A DNA stretch of 64,000 nt from Burkholderiaceae bacterium (GTDB lineage: Bacteria; Pseudomonadota; Gammaproteobacteria; Burkholderiales; Burkholderiaceae), in the NCBI GenBank assembly GCA_947448415.1, contig CANFMT010000003.1, positions 1 to 64,000 of the forward strand, written 5' to 3'. The notes beneath the pieces were generated by a model. It was given only the letters and a program-made list of their open reading frames with translations, did no database searches and was not told the DNA's origin. This document shows, piece by piece, positions 17,382-26,831 of this stretch (position 1 is the stretch's first letter; the number at the start of each line of letters is the position of its first letter). A program made the translations under genes and the position numbers.

Positions 17382-17639
17382 ATGAAACTCGAATTACGAT
17401 TCTTTGCCTCATTGCGTGAAGCGCTTGGCGTCTCGCAAGAGAGTGTCACCATTCCTGCAGCAGTAAAAACGATTGCTGATCTAAGATTGCATTTAATCGG
17501 ACGCGGTAATCCTTGGTCTGAAGTCTTGGCTGAAGGTAAGGTATTACGCTGCGCTTTGAACCAGCATATGGTTGATACGAGCACTCCACTGCAAGATGGT
17601 GCTGAAGTGGCTTTCTTTCCGCCGGTGACTGGAGGCTGA
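17382..17639 (+). CDS. moaD: Molybdopterin synthase small subunit MoaD
   Basis: An 85-aa ubiquitin-like sulfur carrier. The protein ends in the required Gly-Gly (FFPPVTGG), whose terminal thiocarboxylate donates sulfur to cyclic pyranopterin monophosphate. The beta-grasp start is KLELRFFASLREALGV. It lies 18 bp after moeA and one base before the moaE ATG, and the Gly codons themselves lie in the GGAGG-like ribosome-binding region of moaE. Confidence 0.94.
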   Translation: MKLELRFFASLREALGVSQESVTIPAAVKTIADLRLHLIGRGNPWSEVLAEGKVLRCALNQHMVDTSTPLQDGAEVAFFPPVTGG

Positions 17640-17640
17640 T

Positions 17641-18096
17641 ATGCCAATCGCAATCCAAGAGAGTGATTTTGATGTCAGTGCTGAAATAGCAACACTCCGC
17701 AAAGGTGATCCACGGGTTGGTGCAGTGGTTACTTTCTTGGGCACTGTTCGCGATATGAATGACGGCAGCCAAGTAAAGGGTATGACACTTGAGCACTACC
17801 CCGGTATGACCGAAAAGTCCCTGCAAGAAATTCTGGATCAAGCCAAGGCACGTTGGGATATCTATCAAACACTAGTCATACATCGAGTGGGGCCTCTTTT
17901 ACCCGAGGATCAAATTGTTCTTGTTGCGGTAACCAGTGCTCACAGGGGCGAAGCTTTTGCTGCCTGTGAATTCATCATGGACTATCTCAAGACGGCCGCG
18001 CCGTTTTGGAAAAAAGAAGATACTCCCGAGGGTGCACGCTGGGTAGATGCTCGCGTTACCGATGAGACTGCAATGGCTCGTTGGGAAAAGAAGTAA
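17641..18096 (+). CDS. moaE: Molybdopterin synthase catalytic subunit MoaE
   Basis: A 151-aa subunit that, with MoaD, converts cyclic pyranopterin monophosphate into molybdopterin. The motifs VVTFLGTVRDMNDG, LEHYPGMTEKSL, VIHRVGPLLPEDQIVLVAV and SAHRGEAFAACEFIMDYLK are family signatures. The catalytic lysines lie in the FWKKEDTPEGARWVDAR region. It directly abuts moaD. It converges with the short GIY-YIG gene at 18111. Confidence 0.95.
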   Translation: MPIAIQESDFDVSAEIATLRKGDPRVGAVVTFLGTVRDMNDGSQVKGMTLEHYPGMTEKSLQEILDQAKARWDIYQTLVIHRVGPLLPEDQIVLVAVTSAHRGEAFAACEFIMDYLKTAAPFWKKEDTPEGARWVDARVTDETAMARWEKK

Positions 18097-18110
18097 TCTG
18101 AGCGACCACT

Positions 18111-18356
18111 TTATTTCAAATTAAAAAAAGCCAGTTTTTCTGATCTCGGTAGACTCTTTAGTCGGGCCTCTGCTTTTGAAGCCTCAGATCGATTCGGGTG
18201 CCCTTGGGTGGCCAAAAGGATTACAGGTCTGCGAGATCGCGTATAGCGCGCTCCTTGCCCTGAATTATGGGCATCTAGCCGATGTTCTAGGCGGTTGGTG
18301 ATGCCGGCATAGTAAGTGCCGTCAGCGCATTCCAGTAAGTAAACAATCCAGGTCAA
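18111..18356 (-). CDS. GIY-YIG nuclease domain protein (UPF0213/YhbQ type)
   Basis: An 81-aa single-domain GIY-YIG fold protein. The signature is split as WIVYLLECADGTYYAGITNRLEHRL, with the family Arg in that helix and the conserved Glu in EASKAEARLKSLPRSEKLAF. These short proteins (YhbQ-like) are linked to DNA repair or nucleotide cleavage, but the cellular role is poorly known. The start appears to be TTG at 18356. It is transcribed divergently from clpB across a 94-bp gap. Confidence 0.85.
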   Translation of the reverse strand: MTWIVYLLECADGTYYAGITNRLEHRLDAHNSGQGARYTRSRRPVILLATQGHPNRSEASKAEARLKSLPRSEKLAFFNLK

Positions 18357-18394
18357 AATCTGTATAAATTCGCTTAAAAAGGGGGTGTAAAAAC

Positions 18395-18422
18395 CTTGAA
18401 ATCTGTCATATTGCCCTTATAT
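18395..18422 (+). promoter_or_regulatory. Candidate sigma32 heat-shock promoter of clpB
   Basis: CTTGAAA (18395-18401) is followed after 12 bp by CCCTTATAT (18414-18422). This closely fits the RpoH consensus CTTGAAA-N11-16-CCCCATnT. It lies 29-56 bp before the clpB ATG, the expected position for a heat-shock chaperone gene. Confidence 0.75.
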
Positions 18423-18450
18423 TCTATAGATAGATATCTGGAGTGCAAAA

Positions 18451-21054
18451 ATGAGAATAGATAAATTAACAACCAAATTTCAAGAGGCTTTAAGTGAGGC
18501 TCAAAGCATCGCTTTAGCTAAAGACAATCAATATATTGAGCCAGCCCATTTATTGATGGCTATGTTGCGTGATTCTGATGGTAGCGCAAAAAGTTTATTA
18601 ACTCGCGCAGGCGTCAATGTTCCGGGTTTAGAAAAAGGCGTAGAAAAGATCATTAGCAATTTCCCTGAAGTTCAGGGAACTAGTGGCGAAGTACAAGTTG
18701 GTCGCGATTTAAGTAATTGGCTGAACTTATGTGAAAAAGAGGCCAATAAACGTAATGACCAATTCATTGCTGGTGAATTATTTTTGCTGGTAGTAGCGGA
18801 TGATAAGGGCGAGCTTGGAAAAGTAGCTCGTGAGAACGGGTTAAATCGTAAATCGTTAGAGGCGGCTATTGATTTAGTGCGCGGAGGAGAGTCGGTGAAT
18901 AGTGCAGATGCTGAAGGCCAACGTGAAGCCTTAAAGAAATACACGGTCGATTTAACTGAACGTGCTCGCATGGGTAAGTTAGATCCGGTTATTGGTCGTG
19001 ATGATGAGATTCGTCGCACCATTCAGATTTTGCAACGTCGCGGCAAGAATAATCCTGTTCTTATTGGTGAGCCTGGTGTGGGCAAGACCGCTATTGTTGA
19101 GGGCTTAGCGCAGCGTATCGTTAATGGCGAAGTGCCTGAGACGCTGAAGAACAAACGTGTCTTGGTGTTAGACATGGCTTTGCTATTGGCTGGCGCCAAG
19201 TACCGCGGTGAATTCGAAGAGCGTTTGAAGGCCGTGCTTAGCGATGTTGCTAAGGATGAGGGTCAAACCATTATCTTTATTGATGAAATTCATACGATGG
19301 TCGGTGCCGGTAAAGGCGATGGTGCAATGGATGCTGGCAATATGCTTAAGCCTGCTTTGGCTCGCGGCGAATTGCATTGCATAGGCGCAACGACACTGGA
19401 CGAGTATCGTAAATACATTGAAAAGGATCCAGCGCTTGAGCGTCGCTTCCAAAAAGTTATGGTGGAAGAGCCAAGTGTTGAAGCTACTATTGCTATTTTG
19501 CGTGGCTTGCAAGAGCGCTATGAACTTCATCATGGTATTGAAATTACCGATCCAGCAATCGTAGCTGCTGCTGAGTTATCACATCGCTACATTACCGATC
19601 GCTTCTTGCCAGATAAGGCTATTGATCTGATTGATGAGGCTGGTTCACGTATTCGGATGGAGATTGACTCCAAGCCCGAGGTAATGGATAAGCTCGAGCG
19701 TCGTCTAATTCAATTGAAGATTGAGCGTGAAGCAGTTAAAAAAGAGAAAGATGAAGCATCGCAAAAGCGTCTAAGCTTGATTGAGGAAGAAATTAAGCGT
19801 CTTGGTGCTGAATATGCTGACTTAGAAGAAATCTGGAAAGCGGAGAAGGGCGCCGTACTTGGCGCTGCCAATCTTAAGGAAGAGATTGAAAAAGTTAAGG
19901 CTGATATCGCAAAATTGCAACGCGATGGTAAGTTGGAGCAGGTTGCCGAGCTGCAATATGGCAAGCTACCTGAGCTAGAGGCCAAACTCAAATCAGCTGC
20001 TGCTGCCGAGGCTAAGGGCGATAAAGATGGCGTCGTAAAGAACAAATTGCTGCGCACTCAAGTTGGCGCTGAAGAAATCGCGGAAGTGGTGTCTCGTGCA
20101 ACCGGTATTCCAGTATCGAAGATGATGCAAGGTGAGCGCGACAAGTTACTTAAGATGGAAGAGCTTTTGCATAAGCGTGTTGTTGGTCAGGAAGAGGCTA
20201 TTACTGCGGTGTCCGATGCTATCCGCCGTTCCCGTGCTGGCTTGGCAGAAGAGAATCGCCCTTATGGTTCATTCTTATTCTTGGGACCTACTGGTGTTGG
20301 TAAGACTGAGCTCTGTAAAGCGCTTGCTGGCTTCTTGTTTGATAGTGAAGATCATCTCATTCGTATTGATATGAGTGAGTTTATGGAGAAGCATAGCGTT
20401 GCTCGTTTGATTGGCGCGCCTCCAGGCTATGTTGGCTATGAAGAAGGTGGCTACTTAACCGAACAAGTACGTCGTCATCCTTATAGCGTTATTTTGTTTG
20501 ATGAAATCGAGAAAGCGCATCCAGATGTCTTTAATGTTCTATTACAAGTGCTCGATGATGGTCGCTTGACAGACGGTCAAGGACGCACAGTTGACTTTAA
20601 AAACACTGTGATCGTTATGACAAGCAATATTGGTTCACATTTGATTCAGTCGATGACTGATAAGAAGCAATCTGAGATTAAAGAAGCGGTATTTGAGGAG
20701 CTCAAAAATCACTTCCGCCCAGAGTTTTTGAATCGTATCGATGAAATAGTGGTCTTCCATGGTCTTGATAAGGGCAATATCGCAAATATTGCGAAAGTCT
20801 TGCTTAAAAACTTGTCCGACCGCTTGGCAAAAGTCGATATGCAGCTCGAGGTTAGTGATGCAGCCTTGAGTAAGATTGCTGAAGTAGGTTTTGATCCAAT
20901 CTTTGGTGCAAGGCCTCTCAAGCGAGCCATTCAGCAGCATATTGAGAACCCAGTCTCTAAGATGATTTTGGAAGGAAAATTTGGTCCTAAGGATGTTGTG
21001 CCAGTAGATGTTGATAAAGCAGGCGACTTTAGCTTTAGCCGCCAAGTTCACTAG
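18451..21054 (+). CDS. clpB: ATP-dependent disaggregase ClpB
   Basis: An 867-aa AAA+ hexameric chaperone that threads aggregated proteins with DnaK help. The domains in order are an N-terminal Clp-N repeat (1-150), and AAA-1 with Walker A GEPGVGKT (about 207-214) and Walker [11 protein letters not shown]. Next is a long coiled-coil middle domain (about 410-530), then AAA-2 with GPTGVGKT (about 612) and [15 protein letters not shown], and a C-terminal ClpB domain. Length and domain order are normal. A good sigma32-type promoter lies immediately upstream. Confidence 0.97.
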   Translation: MRIDKLTTKFQEALSEAQSIALAKDNQYIEPAHLLMAMLRDSDGSAKSLLTRAGVNVPGLEKGVEKIISNFPEVQGTSGEVQVGRDLSNWLNLCEKEANKRNDQFIAGELFLLVVADDKGELGKVARENGLNRKSLEAAIDLVRGGESVNSADAEGQREALKKYTVDLTERARMGKLDPVIGRDDEIRRTIQILQRRGKNNPVLIGEPGVGKTAIVEGLAQRIVNGEVPETLKNKRVLVLDMALLLAGAKYRGEFEERLKAVLSDVAKDEGQTIIFIDEIHTMVGAGKGDGAMDAGNMLKPALARGELHCIGATTLDEYRKYIEKDPALERRFQKVMVEEPSVEATIAILRGLQERYELHHGIEITDPAIVAAAELSHRYITDRFLPDKAIDLIDEAGSRIRMEIDSKPEVMDKLERRLIQLKIEREAVKKEKDEASQKRLSLIEEEIKRLGAEYADLEEIWKAEKGAVLGAANLKEEIEKVKADIAKLQRDGKLEQVAELQYGKLPELEAKLKSAAAAEAKGDKDGVVKNKLLRTQVGAEEIAEVVSRATGIPVSKMMQGERDKLLKMEELLHKRVVGQEEAITAVSDAIRRSRAGLAEENRPYGSFLFLGPTGVGKTELCKALAGFLFDSEDHLIRIDMSEFMEKHSVARLIGAPPGYVGYEEGGYLTEQVRRHPYSVILFDEIEKAHPDVFNVLLQVLDDGRLTDGQGRTVDFKNTVIVMTSNIGSHLIQSMTDKKQSEIKEAVFEELKNHFRPEFLNRIDEIVVFHGLDKGNIANIAKVLLKNLSDRLAKVDMQLEVSDAALSKIAEVGFDPIFGARPLKRAIQQHIENPVSKMILEGKFGPKDVVPVDVDKAGDFSFSRQVH

Positions 21055-21104
21055 TCATTAAACGTCGTTCTGCAGGAATATTCCTGCGCCAGTAAACTCG
21101 GTAC

Positions 21105-22340
21105 ATGACTGTTGCGCTCAATGGGCGCGCCAGTGATGTCCGGGTTATTGGTCTCATTAGCCTGGCTCACGGCAGCTCCCATTTCTTTCATTTGGTACTT
21201 CCTCCCATGTTCCCATGGCTGATGGATGCTTTTGCCTTGAGTTATGCAGAACTCGGCTTACTCATGTCGGTATTTTTTGTGGTGTCTTGTATTGCTCAGG
21301 CCACTTCAGGATTTTTGGTGGATCGCATTGGTGCGAGACCAGTATTATTCGGCGGGATTGGATTGCTAATACTTGCAGCTATCATCTATTCACAAAGCAA
21401 TGGTTATGCCATGCTTTTATTGGGTGCAGTAATTGCTGGGTGCGGTAATGGAATTTTTCATCCGGTCGATTACACGCTCATTAATCACAAGGTCTCACCA
21501 CCTAATCTTCCTTATGCGTATTCAATGCATGGAGTAACGGGATATTTAGGATGGGCTGCAGCACCAGCCTTTATGGTTGCCATTGCCCAACTGAGCGATT
21601 GGCGCATTGCCTTCTTAGCAGCAGCCGTGCTAGAAGCCTGTATTTTGGGGGTCCTGTGGCTGAATAAAAAATATCTGCTTGATGATGTTAAAGAGCGTCA
21701 TGAGCAAAGTCACGCAAGCACTCAAGCTAGCAATCCTGGAGTTGCTCCAGAAAGTGCTTTTGCATTTTTAAAGCTTGCTGCTGTTTGGTTGTGTTGGATA
21801 TTCTTTTTCTTTAGCATGGCATCTACTTCGAGTTTGCAATCATTTGCTCCGAGCGCGCTCTTTAATATTTATCAAATACCTATAGATGTGGGAAGTTATT
21901 ACATCACCTTACTTGCTCTTGGTAGTGTTGGTGGCGTTTTATTTGGTGGCTATCTTGCGGCGAAATTAAAAACGCCAGAACGTATTGTGAGTTTTTGTTT
22001 GTCTATTACGATTGCGATGTCCCTCTTGTTGGCAACAGGCTTGGCTTCAATTCAAATCATTCCGTTCATATTTGTCGGAATAGGGTTTGGGTATGGTGTT
22101 GTTGCACCATCACGAGATTTATTGGTTAAAGCGGCAACACCTAAGGGTGTTTCGGGTCGGGTCTATGGAATTGTTTATTCGGGTATAGATTTGGGCGCTG
22201 CAGTTGGTCCATTTATCTTTGGTTTCTTTATGGATGCCGGCCTGCCAAAAGCACTGTTCTTGGGGATTGCCTTGTTCCAGTTGATGATTATTCCAACGGT
22301 TTTTAGAGTATCTTCAAGCGCCTCTCCTAAGTCCGCATAA
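21105..22340 (+). CDS. MFS transporter
   Basis: A 411-aa major facilitator with about 12 hydrophobic segments. The loop 2-3 motif is present as SGFLVDRIGARPVLFGG, and GCGNGIFHPVDYTLINHKV and the GRVYGIVYSGIDLGAAVGP loop resemble fosmidomycin-resistance-like and sugar-phosphate/organic-acid MFS groups. The substrate cannot be named from the sequence. A charged loop between the two halves (KERHEQSHAS) is cytoplasmic. It stands 50 bp after clpB and may be read through from it. Confidence 0.85.
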   Translation: MTVALNGRASDVRVIGLISLAHGSSHFFHLVLPPMFPWLMDAFALSYAELGLLMSVFFVVSCIAQATSGFLVDRIGARPVLFGGIGLLILAAIIYSQSNGYAMLLLGAVIAGCGNGIFHPVDYTLINHKVSPPNLPYAYSMHGVTGYLGWAAAPAFMVAIAQLSDWRIAFLAAAVLEACILGVLWLNKKYLLDDVKERHEQSHASTQASNPGVAPESAFAFLKLAAVWLCWIFFFFSMASTSSLQSFAPSALFNIYQIPIDVGSYYITLLALGSVGGVLFGGYLAAKLKTPERIVSFCLSITIAMSLLLATGLASIQIIPFIFVGIGFGYGVVAPSRDLLVKAATPKGVSGRVYGIVYSGIDLGAAVGPFIFGFFMDAGLPKALFLGIALFQLMIIPTVFRVSSSASPKSA

Positions 22341-22556
22341 AACACTCTCCATATTTTCATAATATGAAATGTCATTACACTGCGTAAAATGCAGTGCAAC
22401 ATAAGTAGTCCCATTGCATTCCAAAGAGTGGATATTGATTCCACATTACAAAAAATATACTGTAAGTTATTGAATATAAATAACTAAATATTTTTATAAA
22501 TTTTTGAAATTTCCCTTGCTTGCTTTTTTGAACTGTCTAAACTCTTATATAAGACA

Positions 22557-22576
22557 TAAGACTTAAACCAGTCTTA
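22557..22576 (+). promoter_or_regulatory. Inverted repeat upstream of aceA (candidate operator)
   Basis: TAAGACT and AGTCTTA form perfect 7-bp arms separated by 6 bp, 46 bp before the aceA ATG. A TATATAAGACA sequence just upstream gives a third, direct half-site-like TAAGACa. The position in the leader of a carbon-source-controlled gene suggests an operator. The cognate regulator is unknown. Confidence 0.4.
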
Positions 22577-22622
22577 AGGGTTCTCAAATTTTGAAGTACT
22601 TGTTTAACTTAGGGAGAAAAAC

Positions 22623-23921
22623 ATGGCAGATCGCAAAGCAGAAATCGCAGCATTACAAAAAGACTGGGATACCAATCCACGCTGGAAAGGTATTACGCGT
22701 GGCTATACAGCTGAAGACGTTGTACGTCTTCGTGGCTCATTGAAGATTGAGCATACATTGGCTAAGCATGGTGCAGAGCGTCTTTGGGAATTAGTAAACA
22801 ACGAAGCATACGTTAACTGTTTAGGTGCTTTGACTGGTGGTCAAGCAATGCAACAAGTTAAAGCTGGCGTACAGGCAATTTATTTGTCAGGCTGGCAAGT
22901 TGCGGCTGATGGTAACTCATATGCCGCTATGTATCCTGACCAATCTTTGTATCCAGTAGATTCAGTACCTAAGATGGTTGAACGTATCAACAACTCTTTC
23001 CAACGTGCCGACGAAATTCAGACTGCAAAAGGCATCAATAAGGGTGACGCTGGATATATTGAATATTTCGCGCCAATCGTTGCGGATGCTGAAGCAGGTT
23101 TCGGTGGCGTATTGAATGCATTTGAATTGAGCAAGGCATTGATCAAGCAAGGTGCTGCTGGCGTTCACTTCGAAGACCAACTATCTTCCGTTAAGAAGTG
23201 CGGTCACTTAGGTGGCAAAGTATTGCTACCAACTGCAGAATCCGTACAGAAGTTGATCTCTGCTCGTTTGGCTGCCGACGTAATGGGTGTATCAACCATC
23301 ATCTTGGCTCGTACCGATGCTGAAGCTGCTGACTTGTTGACATCTGACTATGATGCAAATGACAAGCCATTCTTGACGGGTGAGCGCACACCAGAAGGTT
23401 TCTACAAAACACGTAAAGGTTTGGATCAAGCGATCTCGCGTGGCTTGGCATATGCCGCTTACGCCGATATGGTTTGGTGTGAAACTGGTACGCCTGACCT
23501 TGATTTTGCTCGTCAGTTTGCTGAAGCAATTCGTGCGAAGTTCCCAGGTAAGATGCTGGCTTACAACTGCTCACCATCTTTCAACTGGAAGAAAAACTTG
23601 GATGATGCAACCATTGCTAAATTCCAACGTGAATTAGGCGCAATGGGTTACAAGTATCAGTTCATCACATTGGCTGGTATCCACTCTATGTGGTACAACA
23701 TGTTCGATTTAGCTCAAGACTACATGCAGCGTGGTATGACTGCATACATCGAGAAAGTACAAGAGCCAGAATTTGCTGCTCGTGATCGTGGTTACACATT
23801 CGTTTCACATCAGCAGGAAGTTGGTACTGGTTACTTCGACGATGTAACTACCGTTATTCAAGGTGGTAAGTCCTCTGTAACAGCATTGACTGGTTCTACT
23901 GAAGAAGAGCAGTTCCATTAA
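22623..23921 (+). CDS. aceA: Isocitrate lyase
   Basis: A 432-aa enzyme that splits isocitrate into glyoxylate and succinate, the first step of the glyoxylate bypass for growth on acetate or fatty acids. The catalytic Cys is in [12 protein letters not shown] (KKCGH, C193), with ADAEAGFGG for metal binding and [13 protein letters not shown]. The length is the class usual for proteobacteria. It has its own 282-bp upstream region with an inverted repeat and a strong AGGGAGAA ribosome-binding site. Malate synthase is not in the window. Confidence 0.96.
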   Translation: MADRKAEIAALQKDWDTNPRWKGITRGYTAEDVVRLRGSLKIEHTLAKHGAERLWELVNNEAYVNCLGALTGGQAMQQVKAGVQAIYLSGWQVAADGNSYAAMYPDQSLYPVDSVPKMVERINNSFQRADEIQTAKGINKGDAGYIEYFAPIVADAEAGFGGVLNAFELSKALIKQGAAGVHFEDQLSSVKKCGHLGGKVLLPTAESVQKLISARLAADVMGVSTIILARTDAEAADLLTSDYDANDKPFLTGERTPEGFYKTRKGLDQAISRGLAYAAYADMVWCETGTPDLDFARQFAEAIRAKFPGKMLAYNCSPSFNWKKNLDDATIAKFQRELGAMGYKYQFITLAGIHSMWYNMFDLAQDYMQRGMTAYIEKVQEPEFAARDRGYTFVSHQQEVGTGYFDDVTTVIQGGKSSVTALTGSTEEEQFH

Positions 23922-23966
23922 GAATCCCTAAGTAGTACGTAGTAAGCAGTAGTACAAATGCTGCCG

Positions 23967-24009
23967 CGGCACCTAAATAACCCCATAAGGGTGACTTAGG
24001 TGCCGTTTT
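23967..24009 (+). terminator. Intrinsic terminator after aceA
   Basis: CGGCACCTAA and TTAGGTGCCG form a 10-bp outer stem, with a smaller ACCC/GGGT inner stem, followed by TTTTC. It begins 46 bp after the aceA stop and runs into the gap before the HIT gene. Confidence 0.85.
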
Positions 24010-24025
24010 CGTTTACATTCTTCTC

Positions 24026-24466
24026 ATGACAAATTGCGTACTCTGTAAAGACAAGCTCAAGCCCGAAGAAGGTCAACTCATTTGGCGTGGCGATGACTGT
24101 CGCATCATTCTTGTTCATGACCCAGATCTGCCTGGTTTTTGTAGAGTCATCTGGAATCGTCATTTTTCCGAGATGACCGACCTGTCATATGGTGAGCGTG
24201 AACACCTGATGACCTTGGTTTTTGCGGTGGAATCTGCTGTACGACGAATCATGCATCCAGATAAGGTCAATATTGCTGCTCTAGGAAATATGGTTCCCCA
24301 CATCCACTGGCATGTGATTCCGCGATTTAAGAATGATGCTTTCTTTCCGGGGTCTACTTGGTCGAACAAGTTGCGCGAAACATCCGAATCAGTTTTGGTA
24401 GAGAGAAGGCGTCAAGCAGCAGCGCTACCATTAGCAATTCGAGAAGAAATTTCTCAATTGAATTAG
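24026..24466 (+). CDS. HIT family protein (nucleotide hydrolase)
   Basis: A 146-aa histidine-triad protein. The HIT motif is NMVPHIHWHVIPRF (His-x-His-x-His, from about residue 91). The second conserved region, IILVHDPDLPGFCRVIWNRH, contacts the nucleotide. The family hydrolyses dinucleoside polyphosphates or nucleoside phosphoramidates. An N-terminal CVLCKDKL pair of cysteines could bind zinc. It is a single gene after the aceA terminator. Confidence 0.9.
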   Translation: MTNCVLCKDKLKPEEGQLIWRGDDCRIILVHDPDLPGFCRVIWNRHFSEMTDLSYGEREHLMTLVFAVESAVRRIMHPDKVNIAALGNMVPHIHWHVIPRFKNDAFFPGSTWSNKLRETSESVLVERRRQAAALPLAIREEISQLN

Positions 24467-24523
24467 TATTGACAGACTCCTAAGAGGGTTGCAGTTTTAA
24501 AAATAAAAAAATTGGAGACTTGA

Positions 24524-25195
24524 GTGATTCAAAAAATAATGCCCAATGTCACGGATGCTTTACGTGACATTTCTGATGGCTCAACCATATTGATATCAGG
24601 ATTTGGTGGCGCCGGCTTACCAGTATTTCTTTTGGATGCTTTGCTTGAGCAGGGTGCAAAGGACTTAACGCTAGTTAGTAATAATGCGGGCAATCAAGGC
24701 GTAGGAATTGCTAAATTGGTTGCCGGTGGCAGAGTGAGAAAAATGATCTGTTCATTTCCAAGGCAGCCTGAGTCTGGCGCATTCGATGAGCTATATCGTC
24801 AGGGAAAAATTGAATTAGAGCTAGTTCCACAAGGCACATTAGCAGAGCGCGTTAGAGCTGGCGGTGCTGGAATCGGCGGGTTTTTTACCCCCACGGGATT
24901 TGGTACAGACTTGGCGCAGGGTAAGGAGTGCCGAGAAATTGATGGCATTAATTATGTTTTCGAGAAAGCTATTAAGGCAGACTATGCATTAATTAAAGCT
25001 GATAAAGGCGATCGCTGGGGCAATCTGGTTTATCACGGTACTGGTAGAAATTTCGGGCCCATTATGGCTACGGCAGCACGTTGTACGATTGCTCAAGTTC
25101 ATGAAGTGGTAGAGCTAGGGCAATTGGATCCCGAAAGTATTGTCACCCCCGGTATATTTGTAAAACGAGTGGTTTTAGCTGGAAAGAAATCATGA
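24524..25195 (+). CDS. 3-oxoacid CoA-transferase subunit A
   Basis: A 223-aa family I CoA-transferase alpha subunit. It binds the CoA donor and pairs with the next gene to move CoA onto a carboxylic acid (succinyl-CoA:3-oxoacid or 3-oxoadipate type). GSTILISGFGGAGLPVFLLDALL, GVGIAKLVAGGRVRKMICSF and GVGGFFTPTGFGTDL-like text (seen as GIGGFFTPTGFGTDLAQG) are signatures. The start is GTG at 24524 after TTGGAGAC. A TTGACA hexamer at 24469-24474 is a candidate -35. It overlaps subunit B by four bases. This opens the accessory catabolic region. The exact acid is not deducible. Confidence 0.9.
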   Translation: MIQKIMPNVTDALRDISDGSTILISGFGGAGLPVFLLDALLEQGAKDLTLVSNNAGNQGVGIAKLVAGGRVRKMICSFPRQPESGAFDELYRQGKIELELVPQGTLAERVRAGGAGIGGFFTPTGFGTDLAQGKECREIDGINYVFEKAIKADYALIKADKGDRWGNLVYHGTGRNFGPIMATAARCTIAQVHEVVELGQLDPESIVTPGIFVKRVVLAGKKS

Positions 25196-25854
25196 TTAAT
25201 TTAGCTAACCTTCGCAAACGCACGGCTGCAGAAATTGCTCAGAGGATTGTTCAAGATATTCCAGATGGCGCACATGTCAATCTAGGAATTGGTCAGCCAA
25301 TGACTATTTCAAATTACTTGCCGCCCGATCGAGAGATTTTGCTTCATAGTGAAAATGGCCTATTAGGAATGGGCCCATTGGCAAAAGGCGATGAAATTGA
25401 CCATGAAATTGTCAACGCTGGCAAGCAACCGGTAACGATGTTGCCTGGCGCATCTATCTTTCATCATGCCGACTCTTTTGCGATGATTCGCGGAGGGCAT
25501 ATTGATATTTGTGTATTGGGAGCATTTCAGGTATCCACAAAAGGTGATATCGCCAACTGGCGCACCAGCGACCCCAGTGCAATACCGGCGGTAGGCGGTG
25601 CAATGGATCTGGCTTTGGGAGCCAAGAAATTATTTGTCATGATGGAGCACCTCACCAAATCCGGTAAATCGAAAATTGTTTCAGAGTGTACGTACCCATT
25701 AACTGCGTTAGCGGCCGTTGATTGCATCTATACAGACTTAGCGACCATTGCAGTAACTGAGGACGGTCTAGAAGCAGTTGATTGGATCGATGGTTTGAGT
25801 TTTTCAGAGTTGTGCGAGATTTGTGATGTGCCTCTGAGGGAGCGTAAAAAATGA
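25192..25854 (+). CDS. 3-oxoacid CoA-transferase subunit B
   Basis: A 220-aa beta subunit with the catalytic glutamate in LLHSENGLLGMGPLA (SENG, E53). This Glu forms the glutamyl-CoA thioester intermediate. IPDGAHVNLGIGQPMTISNYLP and GGHIDICVLGAFQVSTKGDIANW are family signatures. It overlaps subunit A (ATGA) and the downstream Bug receptor gene (ATGA at 25851-25854), so the three genes form one coupled operon. Confidence 0.92.
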   Translation: MINLANLRKRTAAEIAQRIVQDIPDGAHVNLGIGQPMTISNYLPPDREILLHSENGLLGMGPLAKGDEIDHEIVNAGKQPVTMLPGASIFHHADSFAMIRGGHIDICVLGAFQVSTKGDIANWRTSDPSAIPAVGGAMDLALGAKKLFVMMEHLTKSGKSKIVSECTYPLTALAAVDCIYTDLATIAVTEDGLEAVDWIDGLSFSELCEICDVPLRERKK

Positions 25855-26831
25855 GCGTGGGTCGATACTCATATTTTCTAGGATTGCTTTTTTGGACATT
25901 GAGCTTTGGTGTGGTGAATGCCCAATCAGCATCTAATTACCCTACTAAGCCTATTAAGATTATTGTTGGATTTTCTCCTGGTGGCTCTGCTGATGCAGTA
26001 GGTCGATCTTTGGCAGAGGCATTTTCTACCCGACTAGGACAACCGGTGGTAGTTGAAAATCGTGCGGGTGCCAATGGAAATATTGCCGCTGAAACCGTTG
26101 CTCGCGCAGCACCGGATGGCTATACCTTGTATTTCCCATCAATTGGTCATGCGGTAAATGTTTCTTTGTATAAAAACCTGCCTTATGACCCGATCAAAGA
26201 CTTTACTTCGATTGGCGGAGTTTTTTCTGCTCCCAATATGTTGGTAGTTCCAATGAGTTCACCATATAAGTCCGTCAGTGAAATCATTGCGGCTGCTAAG
26301 GCAAACCCTGGAAAGCTCACATTTGCTTCTAGTGGTAGCGGAACCTCTGTGCATTTATCAGCTGAATTATTCCAAAGGATGGCAGGAATTCAGATGGTAC
26401 ACATCCCCTACAAAGGGACTGGTAGTGCATTACCAGATGTTATTTCTGGTCAAGTGGATATGTTGTTTCCTAATTTGCCCAGCGCACTTCCTCATGTAAA
26501 AGCAGGTAATTTACGCGGCATTGCTATTACTACTGCGAAACCTTCTTTAGCCGCTCCCGGAGTGCCAACTATTTCTGAGAGCGGTCTTCCAGGATATGAC
26601 ATGGCCACATGGTATGGTTTGGTAGCGCCTGCAAATCTACCGATTGACATTCGCAATCGACTGAATAAAGAGCTGCAAAGCATCTTGGCTGATCCTAAGT
26701 TCAAGGATAAGTTGATTGCACAAGGTGCAGACCCTATGCCTGGAACACCGGAGCAATTTTCAGCTTTATTAAAAAGCGAGATTGAAAAGTGGCGAAAAAT
26801 TATTGCTCAATCCAAAATTTCGATTGAATAA
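25851..26831 (+). CDS. Bug-family (TctC) periplasmic substrate receptor 1
   Basis: A 326-aa TTT-type solute-binding protein. The signal peptide (SYFLGLLFWTLSFGVVNAQS) is followed by the mature start YPTKPIKIIVGFSPGGSADA, whose PGG and Asp ring carboxylate ligands. AAPDGYTLYF, LTFASSGSGTSVHL and HIPYKGTGSALPDV are further family motifs. It is fused by ATGA overlap to the CoA-transferase genes, so its ligand may be the acid that those subunits activate. It is one of eight Bug genes in the region. Its 3' end overlaps the convergent dehydrogenase gene by 25 bp. Confidence 0.92.
   Translation: MSVGRYSYFLGLLFWTLSFGVVNAQSASNYPTKPIKIIVGFSPGGSADAVGRSLAEAFSTRLGQPVVVENRAGANGNIAAETVARAAPDGYTLYFPSIGHAVNVSLYKNLPYDPIKDFTSIGGVFSAPNMLVVPMSSPYKSVSEIIAAAKANPGKLTFASSGSGTSVHLSAELFQRMAGIQMVHIPYKGTGSALPDVISGQVDMLFPNLPSALPHVKAGNLRGIAITTAKPSLAAPGVPTISESGLPGYDMATWYGLVAPANLPIDIRNRLNKELQSILADPKFKDKLIAQGADPMPGTPEQFSALLKSEIEKWRKIIAQSKISIE

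Noticed and set aside
20635-21051. 138-codon antisense frame inside clpB
   Set aside because: It lies wholly within a well-conserved gene and has no signal or domain; it is a shadow of codon bias.
21072-21087. 16-bp palindrome GCAGGAATATTCCTGC between clpB and the MFS gene as a terminator
   Set aside because: No T tract follows on either strand. It may be an operator, but nothing else supports that.
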